A DNA stretch of 44,982 nucleotides from Granulosicoccus sp. (GTDB taxonomy: Bacteria > Pseudomonadota > Gammaproteobacteria > Granulosicoccales > Granulosicoccaceae). Location of the stretch: the NCBI GenBank assembly GCA_023301795.1, contig JALZVU010000091.1:1-44982 (forward strand), in the 5' to 3' direction. How positions within the stretch are numbered: the first letter of the stretch is position 1; the number at the start of each line of letters is the position of its first letter. This document shows, in pieces, positions 35,223 to 44,728 of this stretch. The notes beneath the pieces are model-generated. The model ran no database searches. It worked only from the letters and a program-made list of their open reading frames with translations, and was not told the origin of the DNA. The translations under genes were made by a program, and so were the position numbers.

Positions 35223-35324
35223 AAGCGGCGACAGTAGCCTGATCAGTATTCGATATCGCCACGTGGGCGATTGATGTCTGATTGGTGTGTCTATAGCGTT
35301 AAACGGGCCGGTAACAGTCGAGTC

Positions 35325-36761
35325 TTACGCGTCGTCGTCTTCGGGTATCGCCAGAAAGCGATTGATAGCAAACAGATCTTCTTCATTAAGCGAGCCTGAT
35401 GCCGCCTTTAGATTCAACGTGTTGATGACGTAATCATACCGCGCACTTAAATAGTCAGATTGTGCTCTGAATGTATCGCGCAATGCTTGCAATACTTCCA
35501 CCGAGGTTCGTGTGCCAGCCCGAAATCCGGCATCAGTGGCTTCTGCTGATTGTTGTGTTGAGACCAGCGCCTGCTGCAGGGCATTAACCCGACTAATGGA
35601 TGCCAGTACACCACGATAGGCATCGCGTGTTTGCTGTGTTGTAGTACGGTCCTGTGTCAGCAATTGTTGTTCTGAGGCACGAGCCAGAGCCTTTGCTTGT
35701 GCAACTTGTGCATTTATTCTTCCACCGGTAAAGATAGGCAGACGTAGTTGTAATGTGATGTCGACAATATCAATGTCATCGCCACGAAGTTCTGATCTAG
35801 ACGTGCCTTTTGAGGCAAGTCCGACAAGGTCGAGTGTGGGAAAACTGGCGGCCCGCTCGATGGCTATCTGCGTCGAGCTGCTAAGACTAGCCAGTTGAGC
35901 AATAACGAGTTCCAGATTTTGTTGCTGGGCAACTTCCACCCATTTGTCGATATTGGCAGGCTCTGGTGGCGTCAACGGTAAGTCATCCGCTAATGGCTTC
36001 AACAGCTCGGCATCTATGCCGCTGATGCGCAGCAATGCTTCACGTGCTGTGGATAGCTGATTGGATGCGTCAATCTCCTGCGCTACCGCCAAGTCGGCCT
36101 GTGCCTGAGCGGAGCGCACATCGGTGATGGGTACCAAGCCCACATCGAACCTGCGTTCAGCCTGTTCAAGTTGTCGGCTGATGGCTTCCAGTTCTGACTG
36201 GCTAAATTCGACATTGTCTCGCGCACGAAGCACATCGAAGTAGGCAGTAGCTACGCGTAAGATAAGAGTCTGGCCGACGGCCGCATATTGTGCTTCTGCC
36301 TGTTGTTCACCTAACTTGGCCTGATAAAGCAATCTGCCGTTAGCACGGTTGTAGATTGTCTGGCTCAGGGACAGTGACAGGGATGTCTCATCAGTAGAGC
36401 CTTGATTATCACCCGATACACTGGTGAATCCCGTTTCGGCGATGATAGAGGCCTGAGGAAGAAGCGGTGAGCGCGCCAAAGGCACCTGCTCTCTGGCAGC
36501 TTCCAGTTCGAATTGAGCTGCCTGGAATTCGGCATCGTAGTCGCGGGCGCTTTCGTATGCCGTGCGCAGATCAGCCGCAGGTGTTTGAGGTTGAGCTGAC
36601 GCCACGCTGGATAAGGTAGCAACAGCCAACGCTGCTGCCAGTGGCATAAGACGCCAATGGCTCGCGCTCGTTGATGTCTTCTCAGACGGGCAGGCGTTAC
36701 CAGTTGATCGACTCAGGAACGTGAACATATTTTCAAGCATGTTAATTTTCAGATGGGTCAT
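35325..36761 (-). CDS. tolC: TolC-family outer-membrane channel protein
   Basis: A 478-aa TolC-type protein. Signal peptide ends near SVASAQ (about residue 56), after an unusually long N-terminal extension. The two-fold repeat of the family is clear: DLRTAYESARDYDAEFQAA ... LSQTIYNRA in the first half, and FRAGTRTSVEVLQALRDTF in the second. TolC trimers form the outer exit duct for efflux pumps and type I secretion. The ATG overlaps the pcm stop by one base (TGATG). A start at a later ATG (for example MLENMF) is possible and would shorten the extension. Confidence 0.9.
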   Translation of the reverse strand: MTHLKINMLENMFTFLSRSTGNACPSEKTSTSASHWRLMPLAAALAVATLSSVASAQPQTPAADLRTAYESARDYDAEFQAAQFELEAAREQVPLARSPLLPQASIIAETGFTSVSGDNQGSTDETSLSLSLSQTIYNRANGRLLYQAKLGEQQAEAQYAAVGQTLILRVATAYFDVLRARDNVEFSQSELEAISRQLEQAERRFDVGLVPITDVRSAQAQADLAVAQEIDASNQLSTAREALLRISGIDAELLKPLADDLPLTPPEPANIDKWVEVAQQQNLELVIAQLASLSSSTQIAIERAASFPTLDLVGLASKGTSRSELRGDDIDIVDITLQLRLPIFTGGRINAQVAQAKALARASEQQLLTQDRTTTQQTRDAYRGVLASISRVNALQQALVSTQQSAEATDAGFRAGTRTSVEVLQALRDTFRAQSDYLSARYDYVINTLNLKAASGSLNEEDLFAINRFLAIPEDDDA

Positions 36762-37423
36762 CAGAATACAAAGTTGGGCGAGATGGAGTCGAAGTTGACG
36801 AGAGGATCAACACTGGCCTCGAAAAGGCTCTCTTTGCTCCACTCATCATCCCGTACCCGTGTTACTAATACGGCTTCCATTGTAGGTTTGGACGGCTCGC
36901 CGACCATGGCAAACAATCTGCCACCCACATTCATCTTGTTTCGGTAGTAATCGGGGATAGCGGGTATGGCGCCAGAGAACGCGATGGCGTCGTAGCCATC
37001 TTTTGCGTCCCACACATCAGAAGCATCCTGTTCCAGCAGCGAGACATTCGTAACACCCATGTCCAGTAACCGCGCTTTGGCTGATGATGCGAGCTCCGGT
37101 ACTATCTCTATGCTCTCCACGTGGGCGCTGAGGCGTGCCAGACAAGCAGTCAAGTAACCACTGCCTGTGCCGATTTCAAGCACGTTGTCGGTGAGTCTGA
37201 GTAACAGTGCCTGCAACAGGCGGCCATCGATAGTCGGCTTGAGCATGTGTTGGCCATGCCCGATAGGCAGCTGGAAGTCACTGTAAGCCACACCTTTATG
37301 CTGTGGCTCTAGAAAAGCCTCTCGTGGAACTTCTGCAAGAACATCTAGAACACGTTGGTCAAGGACGTCCCAGGGGCGCACTTGTTGTTCGATCATGTTA
37401 CTGCGGGCTAATTGTAGATCCAT
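36761..37423 (-). CDS. pcm: Protein-L-isoaspartate O-methyltransferase
   Basis: Repairs damaged proteins by methylating L-isoaspartyl residues with SAM. 220 aa, usual size. Motif I for SAM binding is VLEIGTGSGYLTA (about 80-92); the N-terminus MIEQQVRPWDVLD and the FLEPQHKGVAYSD stretch are family features of the gamma/alphaproteobacterial branch next to tolC. First gene of the pcm-tolC-waaA operon. Confidence 0.92.
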   Translation of the reverse strand: MDLQLARSNMIEQQVRPWDVLDQRVLDVLAEVPREAFLEPQHKGVAYSDFQLPIGHGQHMLKPTIDGRLLQALLLRLTDNVLEIGTGSGYLTACLARLSAHVESIEIVPELASSAKARLLDMGVTNVSLLEQDASDVWDAKDGYDAIAFSGAIPAIPDYYRNKMNVGGRLFAMVGEPSKPTMEAVLVTRVRDDEWSKESLFEASVDPLVNFDSISPNFVF

Positions 37424-37851
37424 GGCAAGGTCACTGACTGAAGAGGTGTGTAGAGCATCAGATAAGCACTGACCCTCTCGAAGGCTACCCGAAAATAGCC
37501 TTAATGATGACTAGTCTCGGGCAGCCTCCTGAAAGATAAATCGGATGGGCGACTAATTATGCTGCCGATTATAAGCCAAGCGACGCCTGTTGATGCCATA
37601 TCGCATCTTTACGTGTCGTCTGACCTTGCTTCGGCTATGCAGTGAGCGTGCCTTGGACGCGCAATCAGTTGATCGTAGCTCACCTTGCTAAGTATTCATC
37701 TGGCAGTTTACCGGATAGCTTCCGCGGAGTTCTGATCGTCAGAGGGGGGCTGTGCCCAGCCTTGATCCCTATACGCATTGGCTCACCGGTTGAGCGAGTG
37801 CCAGTTTGTAAAGACTCATACACAGGGTGTGGCCTTTTGCTGGGTGCCTTG
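37424..37851. promoter_or_regulatory. pcm promoter and leader; spacer to the cold-shock gene
   Basis: 428 bases without a gene. On the minus strand a perfect -10 box TATAAT lies at 37568-37573 (no good -35 seen), giving pcm a leader of about 135 nt with a hairpin AAGGCTA/TAGCCTT (37481-37502) close to the start codon. The part near the cold-shock gene contains an inverted repeat GTGAGC/GCTCAC and a GGCTG/CAGCC hairpin, but no clear T-run terminator. No tRNA or known riboswitch was recognised. Confidence 0.45.
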
Positions 37852-38055
37852 TTACGTGGACACGACGCTTGTCGCCTGCAGGCCTTTTGCGCCGTCTTCC
37901 ACATCGAAGGTGACTTTCTGTCCTTCTGTTAATGTTTTGAAGCCCTCAGATTTTATGGCTGAGAAGTGAACAAAGACATCTTCACCGCCATTATCTTGCG
38001 CTAAGAAGCCAAAACCTTTTGCCTCATTGAACCACTTGACTGTACCTGTCGCCAT
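37852..38055 (-). CDS. Cold-shock domain protein, CspA family
   Basis: A 67-aa single cold-shock domain with RNP1 KGFGFL and RNP2 DVFVHF, which bind single-stranded RNA and DNA. The longer frame from 38136 is not needed: ATG 38055 gives the standard [10 protein letters not shown] start with an AGAGG site upstream. The 188 bases between rhlB's end and this start hold its promoter and leader. Whether it is cold-induced cannot be told. Confidence 0.95.
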   Translation of the reverse strand: MATGTVKWFNEAKGFGFLAQDNGGEDVFVHFSAIKSEGFKTLTEGQKVTFDVEDGAKGLQATSVVST

Positions 38056-38243
38056 CGTTCCAACCTCTACCTGTTCGGATGATAGTTGGCGCAATGGCGT
38101 TTTCACGTGCCTGTCCAAGTACACGGTGAATTCCACTGCGCGGACCTCCAGACTACTGTTTTTTTGTGATGTAAGCCACGATTTTGTGTTTCTTACATTA
38201 TCTTTGAGTCTGTACGCTCTTTGCAGAGGGCAGCTTTGGGCAG

Positions 38244-39842
38244 CTATTTGGTGCTACTGCTGTCATTCCTATTAGTCTCTCCAGTCCCACCATCATTAGC
38301 AGCGCCTTCAGCAGAGATGCCTGTAGCGGTGCCTTCGGCCGGCTTGCGTCTTCTTCTGCGGCGCTTTTTCTTGGGTGCTACCCCTTCCGGGCTGCTAGCG
38401 TGGGCAACATTGTCGTTGCTTGAAGACGCTCTATCCGCTTTGGAATTAGTTGGGGTTGGGGCGCTGGCAGCGTCTGTCTGTGAGGTAGGCGGCTGCGTTG
38501 CTGGCGTATCTGTAACTGTTCGCCTTGGCTTTCCACGACCGGGGCCATTGCTCCGGTTGCGCGAGTTACCACCGGCTGAACGGCCACCGCCTGGTTTTCG
38601 ACCTTGGCCAGGCTGATCGGGACGATCGCGCTCAACGCGTACCCGCGGTTTAGGTTTGACGAGCAGCTCATCGGTGATCATTTCCAACGGGATGCTCTGA
38701 CCGATGTATTCCTGAATCTCAGGTAACGAGAAGGAATAGTTTTCGCACGCAAAGCTTACGGCCATGCCTTCGGTGCCTGCACGCGCAGTTCTGCCGATGC
38801 GATGTACATAATCTTCGGCCTGTTGCGGCAGGTCGTAGTTAAAGACGTGACTGACATCGTCCACATGTAACCCTCGAGCGGCAACATCGGTGGCGATGAG
38901 CACTGGCAAATTGCCTGATGTGAATTCCGCCAGAATTTTCTGTCGTTTGCTTTGGCGAACATCGCCTGACAATGTGCCACAGGCAACATCATTGCCTAGT
39001 AAGTAACCTTCGATTTTCTCTGCTGCCCGTTTTGTATTAACAAAGACAATGGAGCGGGGCGGTTTGAGCAGATCCAGCAAACCCAGCAGCAACGGAACCT
39101 TTTCATCATCGGCGGGTTGATAAAGGCTCTGACGCACGCCTTTGGCGGTAACGCCTGTACTCTCTGTTTTGATGGGCTCCGGGTTGTCCATGTGCTCGTA
39201 GGCAAGCTCCATAACCCGGTGCGACAAAGTGGCAGAAAACAGCATGCTTAACCGGTTTCCAGGTTCTGGCATGCGTCGTAACAAAAACCGGATATCGGCG
39301 ATAAAGCCAAGATCGAACATACGATCGGCCTCGTCCAGCACAATGATTTCCAGTTTGCTCAGATCAAACACTTTCTGCTTGAAGTAGTCAATTAACCGTC
39401 CGGGTGTGCCGATTAGCACATCGACGCCAGCGGCAAGTTGTTTTCGCTGCTTCTCGTAGTCGATTCCACCATAGACAACGGCGGTGCTCAGACCAGAATA
39501 CTTGCCCAGCGAATCGGCATCTTTTGCGATCTGAATGGCCAGTTCGCGTGTGGGCGCTATGACCAACATTCGCGGTTGATCTTTTCGGGTAGCGACGGGC
39601 TCCTGGCTTAACAGCCTGGCGAAGCTGCCGAGTAGAAAAGCGGCGGTTTTGCCAGTACCTGTTTGCGCTTGTGCTGCAATATCTCGCCCTTGAGCGATAA
39701 CGGGTAAGGAGAGTCCCTGTATTTCAGTGCAGTGCTCAAAGCCAAGTTCATCAGTGGCCTTTAATAGAGAATCTGGTAGGCCAAGTGCCTTGAATGTCGG
39801 CGTGGAACTTGTTTGGCTTGGGTCTGTCAAGGTATCTGTCAT
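38244..39842 (-). CDS. rhlB: DEAD-box ATP-dependent RNA helicase RhlB
   Basis: A 532-aa RNA helicase; in enterobacteria RhlB is the helicase of the RNA degradosome. All motifs are present: Q motif near 17-42, Walker A AQTGTGKT (59-66), [34 protein letters not shown] and [10 protein letters not shown]. The C-terminus (about 130 residues) is a long disordered tail with Arg/Gly-rich and a run of Lys/Arg ([10 protein letters not shown]), much longer than in E. coli. The frame opens at a TTG (39860); ATG 39842 is used. It is divergent from trxA, in the conserved rhlB / trxA / rho neighbourhood. Confidence 0.93.
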   Translation of the reverse strand: MTDTLTDPSQTSSTPTFKALGLPDSLLKATDELGFEHCTEIQGLSLPVIAQGRDIAAQAQTGTGKTAAFLLGSFARLLSQEPVATRKDQPRMLVIAPTRELAIQIAKDADSLGKYSGLSTAVVYGGIDYEKQRKQLAAGVDVLIGTPGRLIDYFKQKVFDLSKLEIIVLDEADRMFDLGFIADIRFLLRRMPEPGNRLSMLFSATLSHRVMELAYEHMDNPEPIKTESTGVTAKGVRQSLYQPADDEKVPLLLGLLDLLKPPRSIVFVNTKRAAEKIEGYLLGNDVACGTLSGDVRQSKRQKILAEFTSGNLPVLIATDVAARGLHVDDVSHVFNYDLPQQAEDYVHRIGRTARAGTEGMAVSFACENYSFSLPEIQEYIGQSIPLEMITDELLVKPKPRVRVERDRPDQPGQGRKPGGGRSAGGNSRNRSNGPGRGKPRRTVTDTPATQPPTSQTDAASAPTPTNSKADRASSSNDNVAHASSPEGVAPKKKRRRRRRKPAEGTATGISAEGAANDGGTGETNRNDSSSTK

Positions 39843-40037
39843 CCGGTCTGTGGTATGCAATCTGGTAGAATATGACCACGCTTGAATGCGCAGTTCCAGT
39901 CCCTAATATATACAACATTGGGTACAACACCTTACTGCATATGGTGCCGTGTCAGTAGTTTACATTGTCCCAAGCCCTGCACGGCCTGCCTGACAGGCTG
40001 CCACGAAGATATCTGTAGAACCAAGAGATTCACGTAG

Positions 40038-40364
40038 ATGAGCGAACACATTACTCCTGTATCCGATTCCACTTTTGAGGAAGAGGTGCTCAAGTCTGAC
40101 ACGCCGGTACTGGTAGATTACTGGGCTGAATGGTGTGGACCTTGTAAAGCGATTGCCCCAGTACTTGAGGACGTAGCGCCTGGCTATTCGGGTAAGGTAA
40201 AGATTGTGAAAATGAATATCGACGACAACCCGAACACACCACCCAAGTATGGCATTCGCAGCATCCCCACACTTATGTTGTTCAAGAACGGTGTGGTAGA
40301 AGGCACAAAAGTGGGCGGTTTGAACAAATCTCAACTGACAGAATTTCTCGATCAGAATTCCTAA
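40038..40364 (+). CDS. trxA: Thioredoxin 1
   Basis: A 108-aa thioredoxin with the active-site WCGPC (C33, C36), the buried Asp in LVDYW and the cis-proline IPTLM. It reduces cytosolic disulfides and serves ribonucleotide reductase and other enzymes. Length and motifs match E. coli TrxA. It is followed by rho, a conserved gene order. Confidence 0.97.
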   Translation: MSEHITPVSDSTFEEEVLKSDTPVLVDYWAEWCGPCKAIAPVLEDVAPGYSGKVKIVKMNIDDNPNTPPKYGIRSIPTLMLFKNGVVEGTKVGGLNKSQLTEFLDQNS

Positions 40365-40390
40365 GGCCTGATCAGATGTAGTAGCTATAA

Positions 40391-40437
40391 TGCCGGTGTC
40401 TCCTTTTGTTTGAGAAGGAGATGGCGGCAGTAGTTTT
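40391..40437 (+). terminator. Terminator after trxA
   Basis: TCTCCTT (40399-40405) pairs with AAGGAGA (40415-40421), extended by TGCCG / CGGCA outside, followed shortly by TAGTTTTG. It begins 27 bases after the trxA stop. The T-run is short but the stem is strong. Confidence 0.6.
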
Positions 40438-40710
40438 GCGGCGCACACTGATTTCATCCCCTTTAGTGTTGTGCCTGGTTAGTGTTGAAAAACTCAAAAG
40501 GTAGACACGCAGCATGTTGCGTGGTACCTTTTACACATCGCACCTATTGCAGCCCGCTCTTCCGCAGCGCGCTCCGTGCACCCACTATCTCAAACTTCAT
40601 CTTTTTATATCCCGATATCTTCGGATTACAAAAGCCTCCCTCAGCATTGGCTGTAATGGGCGCTTCCCTTCCTCTTGGCGAATTTCGCCTACCCTTGCGC
40701 ACTAACGTGT
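40438..40710 (+). promoter_or_regulatory. C-rich leader of rho
   Basis: About 270 bases between the trxA terminator and rho. The stretch from about 40530 to 40700 is rich in C and poor in G, with repeated YC dinucleotides, which resembles a rut-type Rho loading region. In E. coli rho is autoregulated by Rho-dependent attenuation in its leader, so a similar control is likely. Small frames in this stretch have no ribosome site and are not called. Confidence 0.4.
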
Positions 40711-41967
40711 ATGAACCTGACCGATCTTAAGAAAAAGAATCCCGCAGAACTTATCGAGCTGGCTGAGTCCATCGGCGTCGAAAGTGTTGCCCGACAGCGT
40801 AAACAGGAGATCATTTTTTCGATCCTGAAAGCGCAGTCACGTAAGGGCGAAGACATACTCGGTAGCGGTGTTCTTGAAATTTTGCAAGATGGCTTCGGCT
40901 TTTTGCGTTCAGCAGACAGCTCCTACCTTGCAGGGCCTGACGATATTTATGTGTCGCCTAGCCAGGTAAGACGCTTCGCTCTGCGAACCGGCGACAGCAT
41001 CTCAGGCAAGATTCGACCACCTAAAGAAGGTGAGCGGTATTTTGCATTGTTGAAAGTGGATGAGATCAACTTCAGTCCACCAGAAGAAGCCAAGAACAAA
41101 GTTCTGTTTGAAAACCTGACGCCATTGCATGCCAATCAACGCATGAATATGGAACGCGGCAACGGCAGTACCGAAGACATCACAGCGCGCATTATCGATT
41201 TTGCAGCGCCGATAGGCCGCGGCCAGCGCGGTCTTATTGTCTCGCCTCCCAAAGCGGGTAAGACTCTGATGCTGCAGAACATTGCACAAAGTGTGGCTGC
41301 CAATTCGCCTGACTCGCATCTTATTGTTCTGCTTATTGACGAACGCCCGGAAGAAGTTACCGAGATGCAGCGCATGGTGCAGGGCGAGGTTATTTCAAGT
41401 ACGTTTGACGAGCCTGCTGCCAGGCACGTTCAAGTTGCCGAGATGGTTATAGAGAAAGCCAAGCGATTGGTCGAACACAAGAAAGATGTCGTTATCTTGC
41501 TGGATTCCATTACACGCTTGGCGCGTGCCTACAACACCGTGGTGCCTTCATCCGGCAAAGTACTGACTGGTGGTGTCGATGCCAACGCATTGCATCGCCC
41601 TAAACGTTTCTTTGGTGCAGCAAGAAATATTGAAGAAGGCGGAAGTCTGACAATCATAGCCACGGCACTGGTGGATACCGGCTCCAAAATGGATGAAGTT
41701 ATCTACGAGGAATTCAAGGGCACAGGTAACATGGAATTGCACCTTGACCGGCGAATCGCTGAAAAGCGTGTCTTCCCTGCAATTAACATCAACCGCTCGG
41801 GTACGCGTCGAGAGGAACTCATGATGGATCCTGAAGAGCTGCAGAAGACTTGGATACTGCGCAAGTTTATCCACTCTATGGATGAGATTGAAGCGGTTGA
41901 GTTTCTGCTGGGACGATTGCAGCAATCCAAGACCAATAACGAATTCTTTGATTCGATGAAGCGCTAG
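40711..41967 (+). CDS. rho: Transcription termination factor Rho
   Basis: A 418-aa hexameric RNA helicase, nearly identical in layout to E. coli Rho (419 aa). RNA-binding cold-shock domain with [13 protein letters not shown] (61-73), Walker A SPPKAGKT (178-185), Walker B VVILLDS, Q-loop and R-loop regions (GKVLTGGVD), and C-terminal secondary RNA site. ATG 40711 gives the expected MNLTDLKK start; the frame open from 40675 is not part of the protein. Confidence 0.98.
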   Translation: MNLTDLKKKNPAELIELAESIGVESVARQRKQEIIFSILKAQSRKGEDILGSGVLEILQDGFGFLRSADSSYLAGPDDIYVSPSQVRRFALRTGDSISGKIRPPKEGERYFALLKVDEINFSPPEEAKNKVLFENLTPLHANQRMNMERGNGSTEDITARIIDFAAPIGRGQRGLIVSPPKAGKTLMLQNIAQSVAANSPDSHLIVLLIDERPEEVTEMQRMVQGEVISSTFDEPAARHVQVAEMVIEKAKRLVEHKKDVVILLDSITRLARAYNTVVPSSGKVLTGGVDANALHRPKRFFGAARNIEEGGSLTIIATALVDTGSKMDEVIYEEFKGTGNMELHLDRRIAEKRVFPAININRSGTRREELMMDPEELQKTWILRKFIHSMDEIEAVEFLLGRLQQSKTNNEFFDSMKR

Positions 41968-41996
41968 TCGCTTTATTAAAATTAGCTGCTGCAAAC

Positions 41997-42023
41997 AAAA
42001 AGCGCTCTTTGTGAGCGCTTTTT
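41997..42023. terminator. Bidirectional terminator between rho and purD
   Basis: A perfect 11-base stem AAAAAGCGCTC (41997-42007) / GAGCGCTTTTT (42013-42023) with a five-base loop. Poly-A and poly-T flanks serve both strands, ending rho from the left and purD from the right. Confidence 0.9.
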
Positions 42024-42083
42024 GCGTTTCAGGCTAGATGATTTGTTTCGTAGCCCAGAGGGCTCACTGGGTAACGTAGACTC

Positions 42084-43367
42084 CTAAGAACCTAAGCGCT
42101 TGATAGCCCGATGGCCAATATCAGTGCGGTAACGTACCCCTGTCCATTGAATACACGCAGCACCAGTGTCAGCCTTGTCTTTTGCCTCCTGCAAAGTGTC
42201 CCCAGTTGCGGTGGCGCACAGCACGCGTCCGCCCTGGGTAACCAGTTGTCCATCAATAAGCGCTGTGCCTGCATGAAATACCTTGCAACCGTTCGCTTGA
42301 GCAGCATTGATTCCGCTAATGGGTTCTCCCTTGCTACCACTGGCAGGATAGTCTCCAGCCGCAAGTACAATTCCTATGCTGTAGCCGTCCAGCCAATCCA
42401 CTGTTGCCTGGCTTAGTGTGCCGTCCACGGCATGGTCCAGTAGTGGCAAGAGCTCACTTTGCATCCGCATCATGAGTGGCTGTGTTTCCGGATCACCAAG
42501 GCGGACATTGAACTCCACCACTTTGGCTTGCCCATCCGGGTCAATCATCAGACCCACATACAGGTAGCCCGTAAACGGCATGCCATCATCAGCCAGCGCA
42601 TCTATGGTGGGCTGAACGATATCTTTCATGACATGTTCGTGAACGGTTTGTGTCACCACAGGTGCTGGAGAATATGCTCCCATGCCACCGGTATTAGGTC
42701 CGGTGTCGCCATTGTTGCGCGCTTTGTGATCCTGGCTGGTGGCCAGAGCTAGACATTCTCGGCCTGAGACCACCACGATAAAGCTTGCCTCCTCCCCCGG
42801 CAGGAATTCTTCCACAACAACCTGCGAACCAGCTGCCCCGAACTGGCCATCAAACATAGATGTAATGGCACTGGAGGCTTCATCAACGCTCTGGGCGACC
42901 ACCACGCCTTTGCCGGCAGCCAGGCCATCAGCCTTGATCACAATAGGCGCACCTTTTTCCTGTACCCAGGTGATTGCCTCAGATGCGTTGTCAAAGGTGG
43001 CGTGAAGGGCTGTCGGGATGTTGTGTCTTGCCATGAAATCCTTGGCAAACGCCTTACTGCCTTCCAGTTGGGCAGCTTGTTTTCTAGGGCCGAACACTCT
43101 GAGTCCTCTTGACTCGAATTCATCAACAATGCCTGCGACAAGAGGTGCCTCAGGTCCAATAATACTCAAATGAACGTTTTCGTCGCTGGCAAATTGGGCA
43201 AGTGCTGGAATATCGTCAGGCGCAATATCGATGCAGTGCACCTTGTCTTCTTCAGCCATGCCCGGGTTGCCGGGGGCCACGCTGATGCGGGTAACGTTCG
43301 CTGCTTGCGCCAGTTTCCACGCCATGGCGTGTTCACGTCCGCCACTGCCGATAAGTAAAAGATGCAT
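42084..43367 (-). CDS. purD: Phosphoribosylamine-glycine ligase PurD
   Basis: Second step of purine synthesis: joins glycine to phosphoribosylamine with ATP. 427 aa, typical. N-terminal MHLLLIGSGGREHA, then an ATP-grasp domain with IVIKADGLAAGKGV, EEFLPGEEAS, the NTGGMGAYSPAP loop and FNVRLGDPETQ. ATG 43367 is chosen over the frame open from 43445. It is not linked to purH here; an inverted arrangement next to a BenE gene follows. Confidence 0.96.
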   Translation of the reverse strand: MHLLLIGSGGREHAMAWKLAQAANVTRISVAPGNPGMAEEDKVHCIDIAPDDIPALAQFASDENVHLSIIGPEAPLVAGIVDEFESRGLRVFGPRKQAAQLEGSKAFAKDFMARHNIPTALHATFDNASEAITWVQEKGAPIVIKADGLAAGKGVVVAQSVDEASSAITSMFDGQFGAAGSQVVVEEFLPGEEASFIVVVSGRECLALATSQDHKARNNGDTGPNTGGMGAYSPAPVVTQTVHEHVMKDIVQPTIDALADDGMPFTGYLYVGLMIDPDGQAKVVEFNVRLGDPETQPLMMRMQSELLPLLDHAVDGTLSQATVDWLDGYSIGIVLAAGDYPASGSKGEPISGINAAQANGCKVFHAGTALIDGQLVTQGGRVLCATATGDTLQEAKDKADTGAACIQWTGVRYRTDIGHRAIKRLGS

Positions 43368-43438
43368 GAAATGCAGGTAGCCAGTATTTGTGGTGGGCGG
43401 TATTCTAACGCACCTTTGCAATCCGCTTGATTCGCTGT

Positions 43439-44674
43439 ATGGCAAGTCCCCCAGATTCGCCCACCATGATCAATACCGCCAAGCACTCGTACGTCAAGGA
43501 TCTCTCGGGTTCGGCTATCGGTATGGGGGTGCTTGCGGCTGTGGTGGGCTTTACCAGCTCGTTTGCCATTGTGCTTCAGGGGCTCACAGCAGCAGGTGCT
43601 ACGCCTGCTCAGGCAACGTCGGGGCTTATAGCACTAACCGTTGGCATGGGGTTGTCCGGCATTGTGTTGTCGTTGAGATATCGCATGCCTATCGGTGTTG
43701 CCTGGTCAACCCCCGGGGCAGCTTTACTCATATCATCAGGCGACACACTGGCAAGTGTTAACGAGGCCATCGGCGCTTATATATTCAGCTCAGTGTTGCT
43801 GTTGATTGCTGGCTGGTTCAGGCCTCTGGGGCGGTTAATTGAATCCATACCCACAACACTTGCGAATGCCATGCTGGCAGGCGTGCTCTTGAGCTTATGC
43901 ATTGCCCCGGTACAAGCGCTCGCGTTTGATGCTTACATCACAGCCCCGTTATTACTCACGTGGTGGGTAGTAGGGCGAGTTAACCGGTTTTTTGCAGTAC
44001 CAGCAGCACTTGTCATGCTGATTATCATGGTCTGGTGGCGAATTGGGTTGCCTGAAGATTTTGCACAGCAATTACAGGCTAGCCTGGTACCCGCACTGCT
44101 ATGGATACCACCGGTGTTTGATGCAGGAGCTATGGTCAGTTTGGGTATTCCTTTGTTCATAGTGACCATGGCCTCGCAAAATGTGCCCGGCGTGGCTGTA
44201 CTTAAAGCGGCTAACTATCAGCCAAAAGCCGGACCGCTGATCGCCAACACAGGTTTTTTCTCGCTGATAGCGTCTCCGTTTGGTTCTCACGCCATCAACC
44301 TGGCAGCCATCACGGCTGCGATGTTCTCCAGTGAGGATGCCCACCCCGATCCGAACCGGCGCTACTGGTCAGCGACTGTGGCTGGTATAAGCTATGTTGT
44401 TATCGGATTGTTGGCCGGCGCTGCCGGGCTGCTGGTTACGTTAATTCCCAGCGTACTGGTCGAAGCTATTGCCGGGCTTGCATTATTAGGTGCATTTTCG
44501 GCAGCTATTGTTTCAGCATTGTCCGATGTCAAGCATCGAGACGCTGCTGCTATTACGTTTCTATTCTCAGGGTCTGGGCTGGCGTTTTTTGGTATCGGCG
44601 GTGCTTTCTGGGGATTGTTGGTCGGCGGCGCCATGTATGCCGTATCCAACCTTAAGACAAGAGGCAATACCTGA
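43439..44674 (+). CDS. BenE-family (benzoate/H+ symporter-like) transporter
   Basis: A 411-aa membrane protein with about twelve helices. Family features include FTSSFAIVLQGL in the first helix, PIGVAWSTPGAALL, and LFIVTMASQNVPGVAVL followed by FGSHAINLAAITAA, all typical of BenE. Substrate is often given as benzoate but is not proven for most members. The frame opens at a TTG (43427); ATG 43439 is used, ATG 43466 is an alternative. It is 54 bases before the CitE-like gene, so the pair may share an operon. Confidence 0.88.
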   Translation: MASPPDSPTMINTAKHSYVKDLSGSAIGMGVLAAVVGFTSSFAIVLQGLTAAGATPAQATSGLIALTVGMGLSGIVLSLRYRMPIGVAWSTPGAALLISSGDTLASVNEAIGAYIFSSVLLLIAGWFRPLGRLIESIPTTLANAMLAGVLLSLCIAPVQALAFDAYITAPLLLTWWVVGRVNRFFAVPAALVMLIIMVWWRIGLPEDFAQQLQASLVPALLWIPPVFDAGAMVSLGIPLFIVTMASQNVPGVAVLKAANYQPKAGPLIANTGFFSLIASPFGSHAINLAAITAAMFSSEDAHPDPNRRYWSATVAGISYVVIGLLAGAAGLLVTLIPSVLVEAIAGLALLGAFSAAIVSALSDVKHRDAAAITFLFSGSGLAFFGIGGAFWGLLVGGAMYAVSNLKTRGNT

Positions 44675-44728
44675 CGTGTGCGCATCCATTCAATTACCTT
44701 CAAGGCCCTTTAGTGAGGTGTCATCACC

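Noticed and set aside
37424-37851. Known riboswitch or small RNA in the pcm leader
   Set aside because: Hairpins are present, but no consensus of a TPP, SAM, cobalamin, glycine or guanidine riboswitch could be matched by eye.
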